From assembly GCF_036588685.1 (NCBI RefSeq), contig NC_086386.1, positions 44,191,878 to 44,255,877 on the forward strand: DNA of 64,000 bases, written 5' to 3'. The first letter of the stretch is position 1. Each line of letters starts with the position of its first letter. Positions 52,140 to 62,381 of this stretch are shown piece after piece. The notes beneath the pieces were generated by a model. The model was not told the DNA's origin and made no database searches. It was given only the letters and a program-made list of their open reading frames with translations. The translations under genes were made by a program, and so were the position numbers. Origin of the DNA: Mytilus trossulus. Taxonomy: Eukaryota; Mollusca; Bivalvia; Mytilida; Mytilidae.

Positions 52140-52394
52140 ATGAAAATCATCGTGCTGCTTTTGTCAATTTGTTTATGTATCAGATATGGATCCTGTATGG
52201 TTGGTGATTACGATGCAGCAATGGCAGATCTAAATGCAGGAGGAACAAGGGTGTGTTCGTATTGTTCCTACTGTTTCTTAAGAGGATTATGCAACAGTGC
52301 GTGTCATCGTCCGCACAGACTTTGTAACTTTTGTCAGTTTGTTCACTATTGTGACACAAATTGTAGAAATAGCTGTTTATTTTGGTGGAAGTAA
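52140..52394 (+). CDS. Secreted ten-cysteine peptide (antimicrobial/toxin-like), 84 aa
   Basis: The ATG at 52140 is followed by a hydrophobic signal peptide (about residues 1-19, ending YGSC). The mature part of about 65 residues has ten cysteines spaced C-x2-C-x2-C-x5-C-x3-C-x6-C-x2-C-x5-C-x3-C-x3-C, rich in aromatics and basic residues, and ends FWWK. An in-frame GTG two codons upstream is not a plausible start. The size, signal and cysteine density fit the mussel cysteine-rich defence peptides (myticins, mytilins, myticusins and CRP-type peptides), but the spacing matches none I can name with certainty. A possible 5' UTR acceptor (GTTGCATCAG, ending at 52110) is conserved in the broken copy downstream. 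A role in innate immunity is inference; a toxin-like or structural peptide is also possible. Confidence 0.75.
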   Translation: MKIIVLLLSICLCIRYGSCMVGDYDAAMADLNAGGTRVCSYCSYCFLRGLCNSACHRPHRLCNFCQFVHYCDTNCRNSCLFWWK

Positions 52395-52544
52395 AGAAGG
52401 ATATGGATAGTAAATGTTCTCATCAAATCAGTACTTTATAGTTAACTTTTCTGCAAACAGAGGAAACATAATTTTGTGTCGATTGTTATATATTAATTTT
52501 GCAGACAGCTAAAGACTACTTAATGAACTGGAATTTCAATTACA

Positions 52545-52790
52545 TTGCGTTTTTGATTGGATTCAATTATTTTCAATATTACGAAAAGAAAGATTAAAAA
52601 CTGTATTCCATTTAGCAGTGAAACATGACTGTCGCTATTGTGCTTTTTAAAGAGTTTTACAGATATGTATTTTCGATTATTACTTTGAAACAGATAACAC
52701 GTTTGTCAGGAGCTAGTTGATTCAATCAAAAGATGCTGCTTGAACATTTCAACGAACATAAATGATGCAAATTATACATGAAATTTACTT
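52545..52790 (+). repeat. 3' flank block of the peptide array
   Basis: Diverged direct repeat of 51663-51960. Shared landmarks include TTTTGATTGGATTCAATTAT, GCAGTGAAACAT, TTGTGCTTTTTAAAG and AGATGCTGCTTGAACATTTC. It defines the duplication unit around the ten-cysteine gene. Confidence 0.7.
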
Positions 52791-52837
52791 TTTGTTATAA
52801 AAACCCTCTGTGCAATTTAAGAACATTTTGTTTTCTC

Positions 52838-53003
52838 GTTTAATTGTTTTACACTGTTTTATCGGGGCCTTTTATAGCTGACTATGCGGTATGGGTTGTG
52901 CTCATTGTTAAAGGCGGTAGGTGTCCTATAGATGTTAATGTCTGTTTCATTTTGGTTTCTTGTGGACAGTTGTCTCATTGGTAATCATACCACATATTCT
53001 TTT
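52838..53003 (-). repeat. Repeat family B, reverse orientation
   Basis: Contains ATCGGGGCCTTTTATAGCTG, ACTATGCGGTATGGG, CATTTTGGTTTCTTGTGGAC and CAATCATACCACAT-like blocks, the reverse complement of the proximal half of family B. It lies between two units of the peptide array, so it probably inserted after the duplication. Confidence 0.65.
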
Positions 53004-53571
53004 GTATATGATATGTAAAATGTATTTTTCCCTTTGTTGTAAACTTATAATTTTCAAATTATTATAAGATCTAATTTAAGATCTGATATTTTGATAATAC
53101 ATAGCGTACAACCTTCTAACAAACAGTTAGTTCAAAGCAACTAAGACAAACAACCACACAAGGAAAATCAGTAGATAACAGTTCTGATTTTATTTGACGC
53201 ATACATGAATTTTTATTAAAACATCCTTTTAAACATATAACTTGCAAATTTACACCAGACAATAGTTTACCAGCTAATAATTGAAAGTAAATGAAAAAAA
53301 ACCAGTTGAAACATGATTGATTCATTCGATATGTACTCAACACGATAACAACTAGCAAAGAGATAAAACGAGAGTGTCATTCTACTAATGAATATATATA
53401 CACTCACAATTGTTGTCCTATTGAATTGATATACGAATAATTTAAGGAAATATTCCAAAATAAACATTAAATGGAAAAGAACTGTGTAACATTTAAAAAT
53501 TGAAGATTTTTTTTCGCTTAATCTAAGGTTAATTGTGTATAAATTTCCCATCCTAGTTGCAATCGAAATCA

Positions 53572-54014
53572 CACATAATTTGCAACGGCGTGATCGATGA
53601 TCAACAAATAGAAACTGCTGACAACCTCGGATGGCCTCATCTGTATAATATACATCACCCTTTGTACATGTATAAGCACTTGTGATACTTAATAATATTA
53701 GTTCCAGTTAAACATGTCAATCGAATGACCTCTTGATATTATATTTTAATATATAGCATCCGTAAATAGTTTTGATTATCGTGTTTTGGTTAAACTTGTC
53801 ACTCTCTAACTCGAATTATAATTTATGTTTAGTGTTCAGTTGTTTCAGGTACAAGCATTACATTAAAATAGTAAAAATGAAAAATGAAAAACATCTAGCT
53901 GCTTTTGTCAATGTTTTTTATGTATCAAAATTGGGTCCTGTATGGTTGGTGATTACAAAACAGCAATGTCTCTTATTGCGACCTATAAGATTTAAAAAAA
54001 TTAACTACTTGTAA
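53572..54014 (+). pseudogene. Broken copy of the ten-cysteine peptide gene
   Basis: 53572-53876 matches the 5' flank of the intact gene closely (CCTCATCTGTATAA, GTCAATCGAATGACCTCTTG, ACAAGCATT). An ATG at 53877 starts a segment similar to the intact signal peptide and to TCCTGTATGGTTGGTGATTA, but a small insertion after the start shifts the frame. Similarity fades after about 53970. The remaining open frame (to 54014) has a single cysteine and no recognisable mature domain. A short stretch near 54010 resembles the distal coding part, which suggests an internal deletion. Confidence 0.75.
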
Positions 54015-54607
54015 CTTTGCTTGTATTATGGATAAAACGTTTATATGTCGTTATTAAATCGTGACGAACATATTTACGAAACTACCGATATCAAAGGTAA
54101 TTTTGTAAAAGAGAGAAGTTCATTAAAGTTATATTCATGACTTGTTACAGGCATTTTCTAAAGACAATGTTTGGTGAAACCCGGTTTTATAGCTAAACAA
54201 ACCTTCAACTTATATGACAGTTGTTTATACTTCCCGTATATTGACAACATCGGGTAAGCAACCAAAATATACATAATTGGAGAACGCAAAAATAGTTTGC
54301 ATCCTGGCCGCAGTCAAAAATATACAAACCTACATCACAGACATATATACACAGCTGATTTTAAAATGCATCAAATATACAAATACATTGAACATAGACG
54401 CTAACACAAACATTTTTTGCAGTTAATCATATAAAAAGCGCATTATTGTAAAACATAATTTCTTTTAACTTTCCTAAAGATAACATAAACAAAATCGTTG
54501 GTTCCGTGGTCATTTTTGTCATCGACTTCGTTGTATTAAAACCAAAAGATTAATAAATAGCTTAGTTCAAAGTTAACATTACAGAAATTCAAGAATCCTA
54601 ACGAATG

Positions 54608-57600
54608 TTACCAATAAGCTTGCACCACACCTTTATGAAGTAAGGGTCCATCTTTATGCAAATATAAAGCTGGCCATACCATGAACTTAACCTTATCCCC
54701 GCTCTTTACAAATTCTTTATATTCGTTCTTATCAAATTTCGTGTCCGGAGGAAGATGCTCAGCAAGGTACATCAGTGGATCTTGTATGGCCATACACCAA
54801 CAAAGATGAACACATTTATGAAAGAAAGGTGTTGTAATAAGCTCTTGAAGTACAATTTCACTTTTGTGACCATAATCCCAGTTTTCAAGTACGTTCTTAC
54901 ATGTGATCTATAAGAAAACGTAAACATGTAAATTTTAATACCTAAAAATATATAGTCTATACAGTACAAGTTAAGGTTCTAAATAATCTATATCGGGTAT
55001 ACTTACTAAACATGACACCACATATGCATATGATAACACTCACAATACATCTAAACCAATTGTGTTTAAAAGTTAAATTAGATCTGTAATGAAACCTGAG
55101 CACAAGCTGGGGTAGGGGCTTCCACATAGACGTTTAACCCAAAGCATATTTCGTGTAGTTGTCTGAATTTTGGATCATGTTCTTCATTATGGTTTTTATT
55201 TTGTTGGTTACTTTCTCTCATATTTGTATTTTTGTTTATCGTTTAGCTGAAATCTTGTCCTGTGTTTGACCTGTTGCACTTTGTAATATCTATCTGCCCT
55301 TTAAGTTGTTATGAACAATACGGTTTAGCTAATAGTAATTGTAATTGAAATTGTCGAACGGTGATTCATAGTTCCTTACATCAATGTCCGTTTGGCTTAC
55401 CTGGATAATAGTCTTCTTAATGTTTTATGCAATAAATTATTGGAAGCAATAAGAGTTCGACAAAAATTGTCTGTCACTGTTAGTCGTAAGCAACCCAGAG
55501 AACGACCCAGGGGAGATAAGTATTCACATATAAGGATATCGCGGATCAACATAAGTTTATGTCATTTCTCCATTGTACGCATGCCTTTTTGAAGGGTTCA
55601 ACTATATTTATTCATGCAACATAAGCTATAACTTTCCATATTTGTAATAGTTGAGAGTTTGGCGCCAACAACATAGTTTCAACCTGCTGCATTTGTATGT
55701 ACCAGTCCTTAGTCTGAAGCCTGTTAAGTGGTTGTCGTTTATTGATGTGGTTCACAAAAATGTTTTTCCTTTATTCAGATTACACTGTTGGTTTTCCGGT
55801 TTGAACTGATTTTTACTCGTCATTTTGGTGGCCTTTACAGCTTGCTGTTCGTTGTAGGCCGTATTTTGACTTATAAATGTTTACTTTTGACACTTTGTCA
55901 CTTAGAATGGAAGTTGTCTCATTCTTAATCATACCACATCGTTTTCTTTCTATTGTGTACATTGTAGGTAATGAAACAAAATTCAAGAATGTATATCCTA
56001 AAGTTACCTGACTTTTGACAAGGTAATTAGCAAACCCTTCTGAATTCTGTCTCCTATAAATTTGAACTTCTTTACACCCAGGTAATGTAGAAAGTTCTTC
56101 ATCCTGCATGAAAAAGGTATTTTACAAATAAAAGAAAAGATACAAATTTAAAGTGGTATGTTCATTTTCATAAAAACACAGGCCATGGGGAATTGATGTG
56201 GAAACAGCTAAAAGGAAATTTTTAAATGCAGTGTGCACCAAATGATGTACCCGGCAAATAACGGTAGAATGTGTATTATTGATTTATACGATACGAAGTA
56301 AATAGTAACAACAATATCAGACACAAATAAAGGTATTTCCTTAGCAATCACCATGACATGTTATACAATACTTAAAAACAATCTTTTATAAACAGCAATA
56401 TTGGATCGGCATATCGCTTTTTTATATATATATATATTTGTAATGTTAAGAAAATGTTGTGTCTTATGTTTGAAATAAAATAAATGTTAACGCTTCAGAA
56501 ATTCTTTTCCCCAGTATGCCATTATGGAATGCAGGTAATTAATCACAGCAATAAATAATATAAAGTTACAACTCATGGCAAATACTAAATTTTGGCAAAC
56601 TTTTCGACATTTTATGTCCTAAATGCTTTGAGACCAAATGAACGTCTGGAGTACACAATTTGAATCTATTTTGAGTTTATTTCGCGAAATAAAACCGAAG
56701 ACACTTTTCATTTGTCAGCAAATGCCTTCTTTTTTTCTTTTTTTTCTATTTTAGATATTTATGAAATAACAATAAAACATACAGATTTTATATTTAGGCA
56801 CATTGCTTCTGCGACTTTTTGTCCGATATTTTGTATCTGCTTCATGGAAATAATCCTGCACTCTCTAAAACAACACTGTAAATGTAAAGAAATAGACTGT
56901 TTAGAATAAACCTTGAAAATAGTATACGTTTTTTTTGTTTGTTTTTTTTTCATTAACCGTGTTACTTATGGAAGATCTTATGCCTCAACAACGTGTGTAA
57001 AACGACACATGTTTTAGTTTAAGTAAGAATTCACTTGTGGTCTTCTGTTTCTTTCTTCATTCAGGGAAATTGATATTGAAAGCAAATCTAAGGTATATAT
57101 ACGGTTTAACGCTAGAGGTGTTGTGGTGGTGTAGAGCTATGCATTTTGTGTCCACAATTGTCTGTTGTTTGTGAACATTAACTTTGTTGACCCCTTGTTA
57201 TCTTTCAAATTGGTTTGTCTCGTTGAGTTGTTGTCCCGGTAAACCTCATCCTCTCCTCTTACTCTAGTTTTATGTTTTATGCTATTATTTTTTTTCATTC
57301 AACTTAATTGCGTTTCTAGCTGCATGTATTATTATTTTTTATGTACAATTTTATATTTCTTTATATCGTCTTGTACAGTACAAAGATAACTACCATCAAC
57401 AGTCTATACATATGATGTATGACAATTTCCTCCTGGTCTGCCTTTTTTAAACCAGGGAAACAGTTTTCTATAGAATCCACATTATCCAACGCATCTGTCC
57501 ATTCGTTGTCATATAATTCGCCGTACTTTTCTCCGATCCTCATTGGACGGTTGGGGTCTCCCAGATCAGTTATGGATGGGTTACCCTTGGTTAATTTTTC

Positions 57601-60600
57601 GCCAGCAATGCTACTCAATCTATCAAAGGGTAAATAGCTTAGGCTTATTATCAAATTTCTTCCAATTACCATTGAAATGTATAGGTTCCATTTAAAGCTT
57701 CGTTTATTTGCGAAGATAGAAAAATGCAACGAATATTTAAACAAACGGTAAAATTATCTGCCCTGTACGAATTCTTCCAAAGTATAAATCCAAACGATAG
57801 TTTGACAGTCTAAAGTTTTCAATGATGTATTTTTTTTTTATGTTGTCTGTAAATTTAATAGTTTTTCGCTTTTTTGCTATGACATTGTCAGTTATTTTTC
57901 GACTTGTGAGTTTGCTTATATCCCATTCGTACTTTCCGCCTCTCCTTACTAACTTTCCTCTTATAAAAAAGACCAATAAATATGTATCAATTCATGACAC
58001 ACAATTATCACGTAGATATAACTTAGAAGAAAACAATAGCAAAGTAAAATGTTGTAGAGCAGTTGTAATTAAAGAAACCATGATACTTGTACCATGAACA
58101 CAAGCACTTGTCTGAGAAAAAAAATCCTACATACCTTCATAAAACTTAAGGTACTCAACTTTTGGAAAAATTTCCGTCGGTCGCGCAATTCCGATATATG
58201 TCAATTTCTCTGTTGTCAACTCCACTAAAACTTGTTATGTCGTAAATCTGAATTGATTTATCTACACAATGGTGTATAACATACCTAATTGTATTGTCGG
58301 AATTATCCGTAGCAATCCTACCAAGTATGTCAATCGTAATTATTTCGTCTACCGACGCCAAATTGAAAGAAAAAAAAAGTCGCAGTAAATGATAAATTAG
58401 AAAACAATATTTCAGAATTTTTTTTTAAGTATTGTCTGAATAGAACTTATCACCCAATACGTAAAATTGTATAAGATACCTTGAAAAAAACTAACCTTTG
58501 AGGTATGTTAATAAATGAAATAAGATCAGATAACTCCGAGAAACATTTTGACTTTCCCCTTACATTTTACCAATCGGAAACCGAGATATATAAAGAGAGT
58601 GGAAAGATACATTGTACTGCGAGACATCTGTTTCCACTTTGGAGTCGGTACACGAAATAATTACGATTGACATGCTTGGATAGGATTGCTACAGATGACT
58701 CCGACAACAAAAAAAAGGCAGGCTATACACCATTCTGTAGATAAACCAATTTAGATTAACGACATAAATAGTGGGATTGACAACCGAGAAAACGGAATTA
58801 CGCGACCGACTGACATTTTTCAAATATGCGAGTTAAGTACCGTGTGTAAATTTATGGTACAAAGGAAACAAAATGTCTGAGACAAGTGCCTGTGACCATG
58901 AACCAAAAATTGACATCAAAGCAATTGTATGTTACGTCCCCGAGCACTGTGTTTATACAATTCCTTGATAGATGTCGATTATGAATTTATACATTGAACA
59001 CTAGGCCCCGGGTAATGTCAAAACTTTATTATATATATTTCTGGATATGTTCATACCTTTTCGAGTAACATAACAAAAGAAGATGTGGTATGATTGCCAA
59101 TGAGACAACTATTCACAAAAGACCAAAATGACACAAACCTTAACAACTATAGGTCACCGTACAGCCTTCAACAATGAGCAAAGCCCATACCGCATAGTCA
59201 GCTATAAAAGACCCCGATAAGACAATGTAAAACAATTCAAACGAGAAAACTAACGGCCTTATTGATGTAAAAAAAAATGAACGAAAACTAATATGTAACA
59301 CATAAACAAACGACAACCCCTGAATTACAGGCTCCTGACTTGGGACAGGCACTTACATATATAACGTGGCGGGGTTAAACATGTTAGCGGGATCCCAACC
59401 CTCCCCCTAACCTGGGACAGTTGTATAACAGTACAACATAAGAACAAACTATAAAAATCAGTTGAAAAAGGCTTAACTCATCAGATAGACAAAAAATACA
59501 AGTGGACGTGGCCGGGTACTTATACATCCCGACACAAAAAGACACAATGAACAGATCTGAGAGTACTCGCAGTTATCTGACAGCTAGTTCAAAGCCACTA
59601 ACAACTAATAAAAAAATCATGTCTCTAAGACTAAACACTCAATCCGTAAACATCCAGCATACAATAGATTTAGTGTAAAGACGTCATAAACAGCCAGAGA
59701 AGAACATGACCTTATGCAATGCCAAGTTACAGGTATTGACAGATTGTAGATCCATGAAAATGTATATGTATATAACATACTAGTAATATTTAGTTAGCTT
59801 TTAATCTACTGATAACAAAATCAATATTTATACCAATAAAAACAACATTCAATGGTCTTATTACAGTGTTGAATAGGTAACAAGTTTACATGGATCATTT
59901 TTAAATTTCCGGGCACGGTTAACAACATTTCCGTTAAAATGAGGATGTGGTATCCCGTTTGAAATAAGTTTTCTACAGGTACATGTACAACCAAACTTCA
60001 AAACCAAATCTTTATATCTATGGAAAAATTAAGTAAAGGTTTTAAGTAATTTATGGTACAATATCCCTGGTTTAATAATTTAGGCTGTCGTACTCATAAT
60101 TAGAAATTGTCCAATAAAAAATTTTGTTGATCGTTTTTTCACAACATTACGACAAAATTTAAAAAAAAACCACAATAAAACTGACATATAACAGTAAACA
60201 AAATATAGTATAAAAACAATAAAGACGAAGCACACGAGCGTTTAATAAAACAGGTACATAGTCTCGCGTTTGGTTTTCTTGTTACATATTAACAATTTAT
60301 TCATTATACCAGTTGAAGAATCGTTCGATAACTCAAAACTCTATTGCTTTATATATCCATATTTTCTAATATTGTTTTTTTTTAATCAAAATTATATTTT
60401 TGGTTTTGTTTTCTAATGAGTTGAACATCAACAGCGTTGCTGTCATTCGCTGAAGAGGTCTACTTGTCAAAATTCATATTTATTTTCGTCAGGTTACTGA
60501 ACTGGCAACGTAAATATACATTGTTCTTAATAAACATTCTGCCTGGATGTCTGATGTAACATCTAGCTAGAAACATAGAACAATTAGACATAATGCAATG

Positions 60601-62381
60601 ACATTTAAGGTCAAGTAACAGTAAATGGGCTATGTCACAGATTTCAGTAAAATTTTGCATTAAACTCTGGCTATGTGTAAAACCACTGAAAATCGAAAAA
60701 ATAATGCATTTATCTCATTTATCATTAGAATTGTTAAATTCTTTCAAAATGAGTGAATTTACATCGGCGAAAAACCGTCTACAAATTGTCTTAAAATGAT
60801 AAAGTCTCTGATTCTACTCAATAGATTTTTCTTAAAAAACTATATGTTGTTGATATATAAATTTCAGTTTTAATGGTACAAACAAAATAGTGTCACCGAC
60901 TTTATTTTTACGGTATACATCATTCAAAGTTGCTTTCTTTGTGAAAAATACAAGATAACGTCGATCGCGTTGCAGGCCAAACGTGGATTTATGACGTTTT
61001 TCACGACCAAAAAGGTATCAAATTGATTAATAGACAGTGAAGTGTCACCGACTTCGTTTTAACCGGTATACATTATGTACACCATTCAAAGTTATTTCTT
61101 TCTGCAATAATACAAGATAACGTAGTCGTGTTGTAGGCCGTAAAACGTTGATTTTGTACCCTGTTAACTACCAAACAGGTACAAATTGATTAACAGACAA
61201 AAGCAAAGATGGTGACAATACATTTGAATATTATACATCATTTAAACAGATACTAATGCGTCAAGAAATAACAGTTTTTAAGAAAAATCGAAGTAGAGTA
61301 GAAATTCGAAATTTTATCATTTAAAGACAAACGTCAGACGTTTTTTCCCGATTTTATGTGCCTTCAATTCAAATGTTTTCCAATTTTGAAAGAATTTAAT
61401 CAGGTATAATTCATATGATTAATGAGATAAATGCATTATTTTTAGAATGTTCAGTTGCAATTTTAAAAACAAGCCAATGCTTTATGCAAATTCGGTAAAA
61501 TCTGTGACATAGCCTTTACTGTTCCGTTACCTTAAATTCCATAAGGGAATGTTAATTACACATAATTATATTTCCTGATTTATCCTGGTTTTGTAAAAAA
61601 ATGACGATGTTAATTATCAATTGTTAAGGCCTTTGATTTTTTTTCGTTCAAAACCAAAACAATTACTGTTCATCTCTTGTTCCATATTATGCAACGAACA
61701 TTTATCAACAATGACAATAACGGCCTCATATCTACTTCGGAAACTTAGTTGTTCTTCAAAATAGTTTATATTCATCAAGCTAAATCGTGCAATATAGATC
61801 TATCGGCTTACACATTTAGATTATTTCGAATACTCAAAGACCGAAACGTTTATGCGGAGGTCATGAAAATATAAATAAGTAAATAATGTTTTTTTTATTT
61901 TGGGTCTATTTTACAGCAATTACCAGTTAACAATAGTTTGCTTTTACGTGTGACATTAATTAAATATAAGAAATCTTTTGACATGAACTGTCAGAGTCAT
62001 CTCTATTCGTTTTTTAAATGTTGTTTCGTTTAGTCAAATTATACTTGCTACTGACAATCATCAGATTTAAATGAGAAAACATCCAAGATGCCGACAGGGT
62101 ATATGAAACGCGTCTGAGATATGATCTGTCATATATTAATGAATTAAATTGAATTTCAACATACTGTGCAAAACTTGCTTTGAATCTTTTCATAGACTAT
62201 AAGAACATTCTTTTAACCTTAGTTTCATACAAACCTAGTCTGAAGATCATCTTTTTCACTTTTGACTCTTAGCAAATCTTGCTCGAAGTTTGATATCTGT
62301 AGACGTTGCTGTTCTATTGTTGACATTAGTTTTTGTGTGTTGAATTCTTGTTGTTTAATCCAATTGTCCGTGTGTTTCCAT
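54608..62381 (-). CDS. MIEAP-domain protein paralogue, 3' part (5' exons beyond window)
   Basis: Exons in transcript order: 62235-62381, 57394-57619, 56783-56875, 56008-56103, 54608-54907. Phases agree throughout. The 62235 exon encodes coiled coil and begins in phase 2, so further exons lie off the right edge. Lengths 147, 226, 93 and 300 nt equal those of the homologous exons in the gene at 38.4-49.1 kb, and the proteins align through SSIAGEKL, DPNRPM, YGELYDNEWTDA, FFHKCVHLCW, FMVWPALYLH and GVVQAY. The 96-nt exon (DEELSTLPGCKEVQIY...) has no counterpart found in the first gene. The donor at 57393 is GTAGTT, weaker than the GTATGC of the paralogue. Whether this copy also begins with B-boxes cannot be seen. 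Domain family as for the neighbour: mitochondria-eating protein. Confidence 0.75.
55830..55945 (-). repeat. Diverged family B fragment, reverse orientation
   Basis: Contains GTTGTAGGCCGTATTTTGAC and ACTTTGTCACTTAGAATGGAAGTTGTCTCATTC-type blocks (quoted in part) ending with AATCATACCACATC. It lies next to the 96-nt exon of the second MIEAP gene. Confidence 0.5.
58091..58900. mobile_element. Foldback element with about 275-bp inverted arms
   Basis: The left arm 58091-58372 is the diverged reverse complement of the right arm 58630-58900; the loop is about 257 bp. Paired landmarks are: tips with GCACTTGTCTGAG and CTGAGACAAGTGC; GTCGGTCGCGCAATTCCG with CGGAATTACGCGACCGAC; ATGTCAATCGTAATTATTTC with GAAATAATTACGATTGACAT. 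The left arm also holds a 68-codon open frame on the - strand (58155-58361), frameshifted in the right arm. No transposase is present. It lies in an intron of the second MIEAP gene. Confidence 0.8.
59076..59770 (+). repeat. Repeat family B, longest copy in the window
   Basis: Starts AAGAAGATGTGGTATGATTG and runs through CACCGTACAGCCTTCAACAA, CATACCGCATAGTCAGCTAT, ACAGGCTCCTGACTTGGGAC and GGGATCCCAACCCTCCCCCT. It continues with GGCTTAACTCATCAGATAGA, which is also present at about 31262, and with GGTACTTATACATCCCGAC. The right end is uncertain. It codes for no recognised protein, so it is probably a non-autonomous element. Confidence 0.65.
60600..61541. mobile_element. Foldback element with internal tandem repeat
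   Basis: The left arm 60600-60842 pairs with the right arm 61270-61541 as a diverged inverted repeat: GGCTATGTCACAGATTT with ATCTGTGACATAGCC; AATAATGCATTTATCTCATT with AATGAGATAAATGCATTATT; GATTTTTCTTAAAAA with TTTTTAAGAAAAATC. The loop holds two direct copies of a 152-bp unit starting TGTCACCGACTT at 60891 and 61043. No coding. It lies in the same intron as the foldback at 58.1 kb but has unrelated ends. Confidence 0.8.

Noticed and set aside
59140-59352. 70-codon - strand open frame, with a similar one at 27404-27670
   Set aside because: Both are readings through the same interspersed repeat (family B), recur in other copies with stops, and have no protein family.
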